Positions 27,724-35,442 of a stretch of DNA of 64,000 nt are shown one piece after another. This stretch comes from RHKX01 sp046330415 (GTDB taxonomy: Bacteria; Actinomycetota; Thermoleophilia; Solirubrobacterales; 70-9). The stretch covers positions 115,963 to 179,962 of the forward strand of contig JAXLSW010000012.1 of assembly GCA_046330415.1 (NCBI GenBank), read 5' to 3'. The position numbers and the translations under genes were made by a program. The notes beneath the pieces were generated by a model. That model ran no database searches. It had not been told where the DNA came from and saw only the letters and a program-made list of their open reading frames with translations. Each line of letters opens with the position of its first letter. Position 1 is the stretch's first letter.

Positions 27724-28953
27724 TCAGGGCGCGTAGTCGGCGGGGTAGCGGCGGATGTCGATCGACCCGTTGACGATCTTCACCTTGTCGGAGCTGTGGT
27801 AGGAGCCGCCGTACTGCTGTGAGGCGGCCAGCACCAGGTTGACGTAGAGCGGTACGGGCGCGCCCTTGTCGTTGCGCGGCTTCTTGACCGCGTTGTAGAG
27901 CAGGTGCGCCGCGCCGACCTTGCGGATCTTGCACGGGTCGGAGAAGTAGCTGCTCCCGCGCGTGCAGTTGGAGCCGTTCTGGTTAGCGATCTTGCCGTTG
28001 TTGGTCATCACCTGGACCGCGACGCCGGTGAACTCCGGCTTCGTCGGCTTCTCGGCGACGATCAGCTCCGGCTGCAGCAGGACGTTGTAGTGAACGCCCT
28101 TGAGCGAGACGGTGGCGCGAGCGTCGACGAGCAGGCTCTCGCCCTTCTTGAGCCCCTCGATCTTGGTCGAGTAGATCACCTCTTCGTCGGAGCTCTGGTC
28201 CTGCGACTGGATCGGCAACGACTTGCGGATGCGCTTCGCCTTGCCGGCCTTGCGGAAGTCGAAGGCTCCCGACGGCTTCGAGAAGACGGCCGCCGAGAGC
28301 GCCGCCTTGCCCTGCTCGATCCCGTCGTTGCTGTCGGCGCCGACGACCAGCACCTGCCCGCCCTTCGCCTTCTCGTGATAGGCGGAGGCGACCACGTTGA
28401 GCCGGCAGTTCTGCGCGCATCGAAGCTTCTTGGAGCTCTTGACGACCTGGCTCTCGTCGAGCACGAGGCGGCAATGGTGGTTGCGGTTGGGGAGCTCCTG
28501 GGAGCAGGTCAGGTCGCGGACCTTCCCCACCCGGTAGCCCTTGCTGTCGTTCTGGCCGGAGGCGAGGACCATCCAGTAGTCGACGTGAGGGGAGAACGTG
28601 TAGCGGCTGCCGACGCAGGAGGGGTCCGACTGCAGGCAGGTCACGGACACCTCGACCTCGGCGAACCCCTCGACCTCGTTGCCGGGCTCGACCCCGCCGA
28701 GCTCCTTCGGAGACAGCGAAGCGACCACCACGGGCTTGGCGCCGCGCTTGGAGGTGATCGGGATCTTCTTGGCGGTCTCGACCTTCTTCGCCTCGTCGAC
28801 GCCGACCGTCAGCGTGGCGCCGCCCTGCTCGTCGCCCTTGTCGGCGAGAGCCGACGCGCTCATCGCGAGCACGAGGGCAATTCCGATACCGGCGAGAACC
28901 CGGAACCGCGGTGATCCGATCGCTTGCCTCATCTCATCCATCCCCTTCTTCAT
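27724..28953 (-). CDS. Secreted protein of unknown function
   Basis: 409 residues from ATG 28953. A signal peptide (RFRVLAGIGIALVLAMSASALADK) ends in an AxA site. The mature protein has Cys pairs (CLQSDPSCVG, CSQELPNRNHHCRL, CAQNCRL, CTRG...CKIR) that could form disulfides outside the cell, beta-rich repeats with many Lys, and no catalytic motif I recognise. It looks like a structural or binding protein of the Solirubrobacterales kind. Several closely spaced ATG codons make the start uncertain. Its gene ends the chromosomal part before the mobile element. Confidence 0.65.
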   Translation of the reverse strand: MKKGMDEMRQAIGSPRFRVLAGIGIALVLAMSASALADKGDEQGGATLTVGVDEAKKVETAKKIPITSKRGAKPVVVASLSPKELGGVEPGNEVEGFAEVEVSVTCLQSDPSCVGSRYTFSPHVDYWMVLASGQNDSKGYRVGKVRDLTCSQELPNRNHHCRLVLDESQVVKSSKKLRCAQNCRLNVVASAYHEKAKGGQVLVVGADSNDGIEQGKAALSAAVFSKPSGAFDFRKAGKAKRIRKSLPIQSQDQSSDEEVIYSTKIEGLKKGESLLVDARATVSLKGVHYNVLLQPELIVAEKPTKPEFTGVAVQVMTNNGKIANQNGSNCTRGSSYFSDPCKIRKVGAAHLLYNAVKKPRNDKGAPVPLYVNLVLAASQQYGGSYHSSDKVKIVNGSIDIRRYPADYAP

Positions 28954-29090
28954 CGAGATCAACCCGGAGCGCAGCGCCCCCGGTACCGAAGCGAGAGTGC
29001 CAAGTCGATCGGCTGCGACCTCGCTCACCCTTTCGACGCTCGCGAGGGGCTGGATCTTCCAGCGCTTCCGCGAAACATCGGGTGGACGCA

Positions 29091-29134
29091 GATGGGCCGG
29101 GAAGGGATCGAACCTTCGACCTACGGATTATGAG
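29091..29134 (-). repeat. attL: displaced 3' half of the tRNA gene
   Basis: Matches 40294-40337 except at two positions. The two differences (C to A and G to T) fall on opposite sides of the T stem and keep it paired (GAAGG/CCTTC here, GCAGG/CCTGC in the intact gene). This is expected if it is the chromosome's own old 3' half, replaced by the one the element brought. Confidence 0.85.
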
Positions 29135-29153
29135 GTCTTTGAATCCGTAGGTC
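29118..29153. promoter_or_regulatory. Inverted core-type integrase sites at attL
   Basis: GACCTACGGATT (29118-29129) and AATCCGTAGGTC (29142-29153) are perfect inverted 12-mers with a 12-base centre. The first is tRNA sequence; the second belongs to the element. Tyrosine recombinases bind such inverted core sites on either side of the strand exchange point, here the anticodon loop region. Confidence 0.6.
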
Positions 29154-29219
29154 CTCAGGTCCACATGGCTTGTTCAAGCCATCTCGGTTCGCTCAGATGC
29201 CCTCAGAAGTCCTCAGTTC

Positions 29220-29240
29220 GGGACCAAATTAGGGACCAAG
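29220..29240. promoter_or_regulatory. Candidate integrase arm site, left end
   Basis: GGGACCAAATTAGGGACCAAG, two direct copies of GGGACCAA. The same doublet occurs near the right end at 40220-40239. Placed about 85 bases inside attL it fits an arm-type binding site. The rest of 29135-29296 holds only CCTCAG repeats and a GGCTTG/CAAGCC hairpin. Confidence 0.55.
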
Positions 29241-29296
29241 TCTTGGCGGCAAGCACTCAGCCCCTGTCCGAGACGGCCGGCTGAGGGCCGGACCGT

Positions 29297-29434
29297 CTAG
29301 ATCCGCTTACGCGGCGTGCTGTTGCCTGCGTTCGTCGGCTTCCCGGGATCTCGCGGCGGACGCGGCGCCGCATCCTTCTGATCGGTCTTGCCTGGGTCTC
29401 GTGGCGGCGGTGGCTTCTTTGGTTCTTCCGTCAT
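29297..29434 (-). CDS. 45-residue proline-rich micro-protein with PPRDPGK repeats
   Basis: Encodes MTEEPKKPPPPRDPGKTDQK and a second PPRDPGK 16 residues later, ending in RKRI. Highly charged and Pro-rich, with no hydrophobic segment, so probably disordered and cytoplasmic. Its ATG overlaps the stop of the membrane protein gene by four bases (29431-29434), which argues that it is translated. No family recognised. As third gene of the TIR operon it may regulate or tether the membrane protein; this is inference. Confidence 0.6.
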   Translation of the reverse strand: MTEEPKKPPPPRDPGKTDQKDAAPRPPRDPGKPTNAGNSTPRKRI

Positions 29435-29907
29435 GTCACCTGTGATCGCGTCGCGAGCTCGACACCGCCGAGTATGACCGTGGCCCCGACGGAACAAGCA
29501 GCGAGCTGATACCACCGCATCAGGCGCTTGGTCTGGATGCGATTAGTTTCGTAATGACCTTCGAGGCTCTTCGCCAGGAAACTTCGAACGTCCTCATCAC
29601 GATCGACTTCCGCCCAATCCTCTAGAAGGGTCTTCGAGCTCGTCACGAACGTCCAGGTCCTTGGCCACAGCACGCGGAGACAGGAGCCGACAGTGACTAA
29701 GAACGCGGCTAGTGCCAGCGCCCCGTACCAACCCAACCGTCCAGCAGCCGCGGCCGACGATCCGAGGAACGAGACCGCGATCGAAGCGGCCGCCAGTAGC
29801 TGGCCGGTTCGCGAGCGAAGCTCATCCACCGTGCCCGCCTGGTAGGTGAGTGATCGCCTTGCCTCCTCCAAGGCAAGCTCGATTACCCGCTCAGTCTGAT
29901 GCGACAT
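29431..29907 (-). CDS. Three-helix membrane protein, SLATT-like candidate effector
   Basis: 158 residues. An amphipathic N-terminal helix with DELRSRTGQLL leads into two close membrane helices (about 36-54 and 58-80), then a soluble segment and a third helix near the C-terminus (about 133-152). This resembles SLATT-type two-helix effectors found next to signal-making proteins, but homology is not proven. It starts 29 bases after the TIR gene on the same strand and overlaps the micro-protein gene. A pore-forming or membrane-perturbing effector activated by the TIR protein's product is a reasonable hypothesis, not a demonstrated function. Confidence 0.6.
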   Translation of the reverse strand: MSHQTERVIELALEEARRSLTYQAGTVDELRSRTGQLLAAASIAVSFLGSSAAAAGRLGWYGALALAAFLVTVGSCLRVLWPRTWTFVTSSKTLLEDWAEVDRDEDVRSFLAKSLEGHYETNRIQTKRLMRWYQLAACSVGATVILGGVELATRSQVT

Positions 29908-29936
29908 GCACTGAGCCGCAGCAGCGTAGGCCAGCC

Positions 29937-30347
29937 TCAGCGGCCTGCTCGGGTAGCTGCGGCCTCAACCCAGTCGGCGAACCGTGATGCATTCCAGCCG
30001 TATAGGGGAGCCTCGCCGAGGTCGGATGGCTTTGTGTGACCACTCTCCCCCGGGAGATAGACACCGAGAAGCCCGTTGCCTCTTGCTGCGCTCGCCTTGA
30101 GCTCGTACTTCACCCACCGTCGACTGGAAGTTCTGGCGCCAACGCAAACTACTGTCACTGTTGTGCCGACAAGGGCATCGTCGATGGCCTTCTTGATAAC
30201 CGCGTCATCCTTCTGCTTGAGCTTCTCCCATTGAGATGCATCGTGGAATCCGGCCACGGAACGATCGACGAACTGCGCAGCATTCCTGATCTGGTTGACG
30301 CTGAAGACGTCTTGATAGTCGAACGCGAAATAGACGCGGCGGGCCAT
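29937..30347 (-). CDS. TIR-like protein, Thoeris ThsB/MTH538 type (DUF1863)
   Basis: 136 residues, a stand-alone domain. The N-terminus MARRVYFAFDYQDV...VNQIRNA, then KKDDAVIKKAIDDAL-like spacing and TTVTVVCVGARTSSRRWVKYELKAS, is the pattern of the ThsB TIR family; Glu 82 in WVKYE is at the place of the catalytic Glu. In Thoeris systems such proteins make a nucleotide signal from NAD on phage infection, which turns on a separate effector. No ThsA (SIR2/SLOG or macro) gene is nearby; instead a small membrane protein follows. First gene of a three-gene operon. Confidence 0.85.
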   Translation of the reverse strand: MARRVYFAFDYQDVFSVNQIRNAAQFVDRSVAGFHDASQWEKLKQKDDAVIKKAIDDALVGTTVTVVCVGARTSSRRWVKYELKASAARGNGLLGVYLPGESGHTKPSDLGEAPLYGWNASRFADWVEAAATRAGR

Positions 30348-30506
30348 AGATCGTCGAGGCTATCGAGGCCGGCGGACGGACTCGCGCTGCTGCCTGAGAG
30401 TGCGCCATGATTCGGATGTGGCCCGGAACGTCTACTACGCCTTCCACATTCAGCGCCCCGACGTTCGCTCAGAAGAGCCGAACCGTGCTGGTCGGTAGCC
30501 AGGGCT

Positions 30507-30941
30507 ATGTCAAGCCATTCGACAGGGTGCCCATTCTGCGAGATCGCCTCAGGGCTTGACCAGTCCGTCGAGCTGGTCTGCGAAGGCCCAGACTGGGTGG
30601 CGTTCTTTCCTTCGGACCCCGCCACGCCTGGGCACACGCTAATCATCCCCCGAAGTCACATCCGGGATTTTTGGTCAGCGGATGCCGCGCTGGCTAGCGA
30701 GCTGGCACGAGCTGCCCAGCGCATTGGAAACGCAATCCAAGATGCGCTCTCCCCCGGAGGAATGAACCTCATCACATCAGCCGGAGAGGCTGCGGAGCAG
30801 ACCGTTTTTCATCTTCACCTGCACGTTGTTCCGCGCTGGCCAGATGATGCGCTCGATATCTGGCCTCCCAAACATTCGATGGACGCGGAGCTGAAAGAGG
30901 ACCTCGCCGACGCGATCCGTAGATCATGTTCCGGCGAGTAA
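30507..30941 (+). CDS. HIT-family nucleotide hydrolase/transferase
   Basis: 144 residues. Zinc-type N-terminus CPFC (8-11), PGHTLIIPRSH, and the catalytic histidine triad FHLHLHVVPR with His 102, 104 and 106. HIT proteins cleave nucleotide phosphoramidates, dinucleoside polyphosphates or adenylylated molecules. Divergent from the TIR gene (159 bases between starts) and convergent with a membrane protein gene 12 bases away. Inside a defence-rich element it could break down or process a nucleotide signal; that role is inferred from location only. Confidence 0.9.
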   Translation: MSSHSTGCPFCEIASGLDQSVELVCEGPDWVAFFPSDPATPGHTLIIPRSHIRDFWSADAALASELARAAQRIGNAIQDALSPGGMNLITSAGEAAEQTVFHLHLHVVPRWPDDALDIWPPKHSMDAELKEDLADAIRRSCSGE

Positions 30942-30953
30942 CGGAACGCTCGG

Positions 30954-31448
30954 CTACCCCTTGCAGATGATGAGTGCCGCGATGGTCGCCACCAGCACTT
31001 CTGCACCGTAGAACAAGCGAAGAGACGGGCTCCAAAAAATCCAGAACCGCGAAGAAGGGTCGCGCGTCCCAGCGCTGCTGGCCTCTGCGGAGACCTTGGC
31101 AACATATTCCTTGCTCGTAGCGCCCAAGAAGAACGGATCCTCCGTGCCGTCAACCACACGAGCAAAAAGATCTCGAAAGAGGCGTTCGTTCCGAAGGAAC
31201 AGGGCGTCGAGAAGCCAGAGCAGTGCTATCGGGCCGACGCTCGCCGCGGCAAACCGCCAATCGTCTTGTCCGACAGCGAGGGCAACGAACGCTCCCGTGA
31301 TCGTCACCGCCCAGCCCTTGATGTAGAAGGCATTGCCACCAAGTCGCGCGACAATGGCTTGGATCATTTCAAGGTGTTTGAGCTTCCATTCTGGGAACTC
31401 CTCGGTAGTCGAGACGCCCGCCTGGCCGCTCAGAGAGTCATCGGTCAC
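30954..31448 (-). CDS. Membrane protein with paired helices, possible defence effector
   Basis: 164 residues. LEMIQAIVARLGGNAFYIKGWAVT leads into two helices (about 44-60 and 68-86, LLWLLDALFLRNERLFRDLF after them) and a C-terminal helix (LRLFYGAEVLVATIAALII). I recall similar proteins (R-x-x-x-N-x-F-x-x-K-G-W-x-V-T) in many genomic islands, often without assigned function; this is from memory. Faces the HIT gene tail to tail. Thirteen bases upstream of the integrase stop, on the same strand as the integrase. Confidence 0.65.
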   Translation of the reverse strand: MTDDSLSGQAGVSTTEEFPEWKLKHLEMIQAIVARLGGNAFYIKGWAVTITGAFVALAVGQDDWRFAAASVGPIALLWLLDALFLRNERLFRDLFARVVDGTEDPFFLGATSKEYVAKVSAEASSAGTRDPSSRFWIFWSPSLRLFYGAEVLVATIAALIICKG

Positions 31449-31461
31449 GAGCGTTAGGCCC

Positions 31462-32610
31462 TCATGACTCTTCGAAGCCGCGGCTGGATGTGATGACCCG
31501 AGTCAAGCGCTCCGCCGCATCGTGCTGCGGGACGTGATGGACGTAGATCATCGTCGTCTGGATGTCGGCGTGACCCATGAACGCCTTGACGTCACTGAGA
31601 GGGAACGCTTGGACCGCGATCGTCCCGAAGGTGTGCCGCAGATCGTGGAAGCGGATCGGCTCGAGCTCGGCGTCTGCCAGAGCCTTCTTGAAGCGCCGAC
31701 GGAGCCTCGAGTCATCGAAGTAGAAGCCGGTCACCGAAGGGAAGACGAGGTGCTGCCGTCCCACCCACATTGGGCGCTCTGAAAGGCGGTCGAGGACTTC
31801 CATCACCTGATCGATCATCGGAACGCTGCGCACCTTGTGCGACTTGGTGTCGCCGAGCTCCCAGCGCGTGAACCCTTGGCGGACGTGGATCAGGCGCTTG
31901 TCGAAGTCGACGTCATCCCATTCCAGCGCCCGAAGCTCGCCAAGTCGCAGGCCGGTGAAGGCCGCCGTCTTGAAGAGTGCCGCGTCCTGCTCGCTCGTCG
32001 CAGCGCGAGCCAGTGCCTCGACCTCTTCGGGCGCGAGCACGGCGAACTTGCCTGTGTTCCTGACGGGCTGACGCTCTACGGCGGACGCCGGATTCGATGG
32101 CAGCTCCCAGACTCTCTGAGCACGCTTGAAGATCCCGTGCAGGATCACGAGGTGTTTGTTGATCGTGCGATTCGAGAGCCGCCCCTCGGCCGAGAGGTCG
32201 GCCCGGTAGGCGTCGATCGTTCGCATCGTGACCTGCTCGATCGGAGTCTCGCTGCCGAACCTCGGCAGGAGAGCGCGCTCGACGACGCTCTTGTAGTCGC
32301 TGACCGTGGATCTGGTCCGCTCGCGGTCGAACTCGACATAGCGGAGCCACTCCGCGCAGGCATCGCCGAACGTGGCGCCGCTGACGTTCTGCAGCGGAAG
32401 AACGCCACGCTGTGCATCGGCAAGGAGCTCGCGGAGCTTCGCCTCCGCCTGTCGCTTCGTCAAGTAGCCGGCAGGCGGCCTGCCGCTCTCCCTCCAGCTC
32501 CGGCCGAGTTGGCGCTTGACCTGGTGACCCGTGGGGAGCCGGAATTTCGCGTACCAAACCTCTCCCCTCGCTCCCTTTCTCAGGTAGACGTGGCCGGTCG
32601 CGACGCTCAT
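31462..32610 (-). CDS. int: Tyrosine integrase of the element
   Basis: 382 residues from the ATG at 32610. Arm-binding N-terminus (VYLRKGARGEVWYAKFRLP), SAM-like core-binding domain (about 80-170), and catalytic domain with Arg 222 (FTGLRLGEL), Lys 256, His 322-x-x-Arg 325 (HDLRH), His 347 (GHADIQTTMIYVHH) and Tyr 356. All catalytic residues are present. It should recombine the tRNA attB with the circular element. Followed upstream by the excisionase gene, 114 bases apart. Confidence 0.93.
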   Translation of the reverse strand: MSVATGHVYLRKGARGEVWYAKFRLPTGHQVKRQLGRSWRESGRPPAGYLTKRQAEAKLRELLADAQRGVLPLQNVSGATFGDACAEWLRYVEFDRERTRSTVSDYKSVVERALLPRFGSETPIEQVTMRTIDAYRADLSAEGRLSNRTINKHLVILHGIFKRAQRVWELPSNPASAVERQPVRNTGKFAVLAPEEVEALARAATSEQDAALFKTAAFTGLRLGELRALEWDDVDFDKRLIHVRQGFTRWELGDTKSHKVRSVPMIDQVMEVLDRLSERPMWVGRQHLVFPSVTGFYFDDSRLRRRFKKALADAELEPIRFHDLRHTFGTIAVQAFPLSDVKAFMGHADIQTTMIYVHHVPQHDAAERLTRVITSSRGFEES

Positions 32611-32724
32611 GGAGGCCGATGATCTCACGCGGACTCGACGACGTCGCTTGGACGGCGCCAGGAGGTAGTGCCATCCTCGCGTCTCCACCCTCGGATGCAC
32701 GACCCGCAGCCCCCCGCCTCCTCG

Positions 32725-32940
32725 TTAACGGAGGGCTGGCGAGGGAGGGGTGGCAGCCAGCTCGTAACCCGAGTGCCGGTGAGCTTCGATCCAGCGCTCG
32801 ACGTCGGTCTCGTCGAAGCGCCGATATCTCCCACAGATGATCGAGGGGAGGTCGCCCTCGCGGGCGGCGCGGTAGACCCAGGTCCTAGGGACCTGCAGCA
32901 GCGCAGCCACCTCCTCCGCTGTCAGCAGGCGCCCGCTCAT
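32725..32940 (-). CDS. xis: Excisionase-type helix-turn-helix protein
   Basis: 71 residues. LLTAEEVAALLQVPRTWVYRAAREGDLPSIICGRYRRF is the MerR-like HTH_17 pattern of actinobacterial excisionases. Adjacent to the integrase gene as usual. Its ATG overlaps the stop of the coupling ATPase frame by four bases, so it is translated in the transfer operon. Confidence 0.85.
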   Translation of the reverse strand: MSGRLLTAEEVAALLQVPRTWVYRAAREGDLPSIICGRYRRFDETDVERWIEAHRHSGYELAATPPSPALR

Positions 32941-34272
32941 CGCCCGGCTTCCCCGCCCTCGTCGTCGCGAACCTTCGTCACGCGGATCAAGTCGAGCGTC
33001 CCGCCGCGAAGCCGTCGCCAGACGATCGCCTCTCCCCTCTTCAGTGACCGGATGACATTCGGCGAGATCCGGAACTCCTCGACCTCACGCTCGGATCGCA
33101 TGCCCGTGTCGCTGTAGAGGCGGAAGGCGTCGTGCTGCTTGGTCTGCCGCTTAACGGTCTTCGTTCCGAGCGCCATAGCGACCGACTCGGCGCTTGCCAC
33201 CTGACGCATCGTGATCCAGGTGTTCGCGCCCGTTTCCACGGCCTCGCGCGTTCCGGGCTCGACGTGATCGAGGTCGGCGTGGTCCTGCACGGCCATGGTG
33301 GTGCCAATGCCGGCGCCACGGCCGATCGCGGTGACCTGCTTCAACTGCATGCCCGAGAGCCTCGGAGCCTCGTCGATGATCAGGGCCGCGCGGAGGAGCT
33401 CGTCGCCCCGCGCGGTTCTCTGCCCCGCGGCGGCGAATGTCTGGATCACCGCGGCCGCGATGGCCGGAGCCTCATCTGGGAACTGACCGGCCGGAAGGCT
33501 GAACAGGACGCGCTCGCCCTGGAAAACGGCATCGAGATCGATCCCGCCGTTGACTCCGAACTTTCCGGCTGATGCCGGCGAGTCCCGCAGCAGCGCGAGC
33601 CGGTTGGCAAGTCCGATTACCCCTGATCGGAGCGAGGCCTCGGACCCGATCACGTCTACGGCTCGCTCGAGCTTCCGGCCCTCGCCCTCGGGCAGATCGC
33701 GGATCAGGCCCTTGGCACGGGTTGGTTGCTCGAGGAGATCGATGACGGAATCGAGGTCGATCCTCCCGCGGGTCAGCTGCAAGGCCTGGAGCACGACGCC
33801 GACGAAGCGCGCCGCCGCCTGTCGGTAGTGCGGCTCGGTCCACTCCTGAGTCGACATCAGAACGTCTCGCCAGCTCGCCGGGTTCCCTCGTGAGAACGGA
33901 TTCCACGCTGAGGCTGGTTTCCCGCCGAGCCGGAAGACGTTGCTCGGAGATGCCAAGAGCTTCGGCCAGGCCGCTCTCGCCCTTGAGATCGATGAAGACC
34001 ATCCCGATCTCCGCCGGGAGGCGACGACACATCGCCACGAGCAGCGTCGACTTCCCAGCGCCGGGCCCGCCCGCGACGAGCAGTCCCTGCTGGACCTCGT
34101 CGAGCCCGAGTCGGACCTTCTTTCCTCAGCGGCCGCGCCTCCCAAGCAGGACAACTTCCTCGTTCCGTCGCCGCCGCGACCTCAACTTCCAGGGCGCGAA
34201 GCCGACTGCGGTGATCGCAGCCGCAAACGAAATCGAGGTCACGTAGCCGGCGAAGCCGGTCAGCGCGCTCAT
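32937..34272 (-). pseudogene. Disrupted type IV coupling ATPase (TraG/VirD4-like)
   Basis: Protein similarity runs through three pieces. MSALTGFAGYVTSISFAAAI (from ATG 34272) ends at an in-frame TGA at 34126-34128. The same frame goes on with KKVRLGLDEVQQG and Walker A GGPGAGKST, then FIDLKGESGLAEALG, where it must shift by one base (about 33940-33955) to reach FRLGGKPASAWNPFSRGNP, EWTEPHYRQAAARF and Walker B ALIIDEAPRL. The order is that of coupling ATPases next to replication-relaxation genes in actinobacterial elements. With both lesions the ATPase should be nonfunctional, unless the TGA marks two separate cistrons or the bases are sequencing errors. Confidence 0.7.
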
Positions 34273-34676
34273 GAGCACGCCCTCCCCCAGAGGACCACGC
34301 CCGTTCCCACAGAGAGGAAGCCCCAGCCGAGCAGGACCGCCGCCCACGGATGTCGGGTCGCATCGGAGACCTGCTGACCATGCACATCCCAGGCGTGTAG
34401 GAAGCGGCGCTGCTCGACGTCCGCGCCGATCAAGCCGCCCAGCAGGAAGAAGACCACGACGACGAGGACACCGGCGGCGAGAAACCTTCGCCCCCACCAC
34501 CGGTGTGCGTCGACGTCGAGACGGAGGAGCATCGCGCCAGCGCCGGCGACGATCCCCCCGGGGATGACCAACAGTGCCTGCGGGAGGCGGGCCATTGCGA
34601 GGAAGTAGAGGATCCCGAGCGCCACCACCGCTCCAACCCCTTTGATCACGGCATCGTCGCCGTCCTTACCAGTCAT
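34269..34676 (-). CDS. Membrane protein of the transfer operon
   Basis: 135 residues with about four helices (VVALGILYFLAMARL, ALLVIPGGIVAGAGAMLL, FLAAGVLVVVVFFLLGGLIG, AVLLGWGFLSVGTGVVLW). A good ribosome binding site, GGAGGT, stands before the ATG at 34676. Its stop overlaps the next ATG (34269-34272). By position it may be a membrane partner of the coupling ATPase; no family recognised. Confidence 0.7.
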   Translation of the reverse strand: MTGKDGDDAVIKGVGAVVALGILYFLAMARLPQALLVIPGGIVAGAGAMLLRLDVDAHRWWGRRFLAAGVLVVVVFFLLGGLIGADVEQRRFLHAWDVHGQQVSDATRHPWAAVLLGWGFLSVGTGVVLWGRACS

Positions 34677-35376
34677 CTCTGACCTCCATGAATCGGGCCA
34701 GGCCGAGGTGGTCGATCTCGCGACGGATGAGGTCTGCGAGCCGGCCGTTCGGCACCAGCCATGTGACTTGCTCGTATCTCGCCGCCGCATAGCAACCGAG
34801 GATCTGCTCCCGGCGGGCTCTGCCCTTCGAGCTGAGCTCGATCTCGAAGGCCCGAAGGCCGCCGGACTTCAAGACTTCGATCGCGTCAGGGATGCGGCGG
34901 CATCCGAGAGCGATGGCGCGGGAACCGTCCGAGACCCACGCCGGCAGCCCATCCTCCCCCGCCCTCTCACGGCGAAGCTCGACTTCGGTGATCACCGATG
35001 CACTGGCGGCCTCCAGCGTCGAGATCAACCTCGCAATCTGAAGCGTGTGCTCGAAGCTCGCCGGGCGAAGCGTGCGGCCACGCGGCAGGTAGAGAGTGGG
35101 ACGGTCCACCAGCAAGCGGTGGGCGTCGATCAGGCCGAACTCCTTGAGCACCTGAACCCGCCGATAGGCCTGGCTCCTCCCCATCGCGAACCGCCGCTGG
35201 ACGTCGCCGAGACTCGCCCCTCCAACCCGATCGAACCAAAGTTCCACCTTCAGATCGCGTGCCGTGATGCGGCCTTTGGATCGAGTCCGACCTGGCTGCC
35301 TTTGTTCAAATCGAGCCACTACTCCTAAAGGCGAAACAACGCCCCGAAGTGGTCCACGACTTTCTGAATCGATCAT
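34666..35376 (-). CDS. Replication-relaxation family protein
   Basis: 236 residues. N-terminal winged helix (GASLGDVQRRFAMGRSQAYRRVQVLKEFGLI) followed by a nuclease-like half with FEIELSSKGRARREQILGCY and VTWLVPNGRLADLI, the pattern of the Replic_Relax family carried by actinobacterial plasmids and integrative elements. Thought to take part in replication or transfer initiation. Overlaps the following membrane protein gene by 11 bases; first gene of the operon that runs to xis and int. Confidence 0.8.
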   Translation of the reverse strand: MIDSESRGPLRGVVSPLGVVARFEQRQPGRTRSKGRITARDLKVELWFDRVGGASLGDVQRRFAMGRSQAYRRVQVLKEFGLIDAHRLLVDRPTLYLPRGRTLRPASFEHTLQIARLISTLEAASASVITEVELRRERAGEDGLPAWVSDGSRAIALGCRRIPDAIEVLKSGGLRAFEIELSSKGRARREQILGCYAAARYEQVTWLVPNGRLADLIRREIDHLGLARFMEVRDDW

Positions 35377-35442
35377 CTACCTGGTAGTCGCACCGACCTC
35401 CGATTCGTCTCAAATTCGTTGACCCCCGACCCTTAAGCGGAG

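Noticed and set aside
29431..30347. Canonical Thoeris system
   Set aside because: ThsB-type TIR is present, but no ThsA with SIR2, macro or SLOG domain was seen anywhere in the window.
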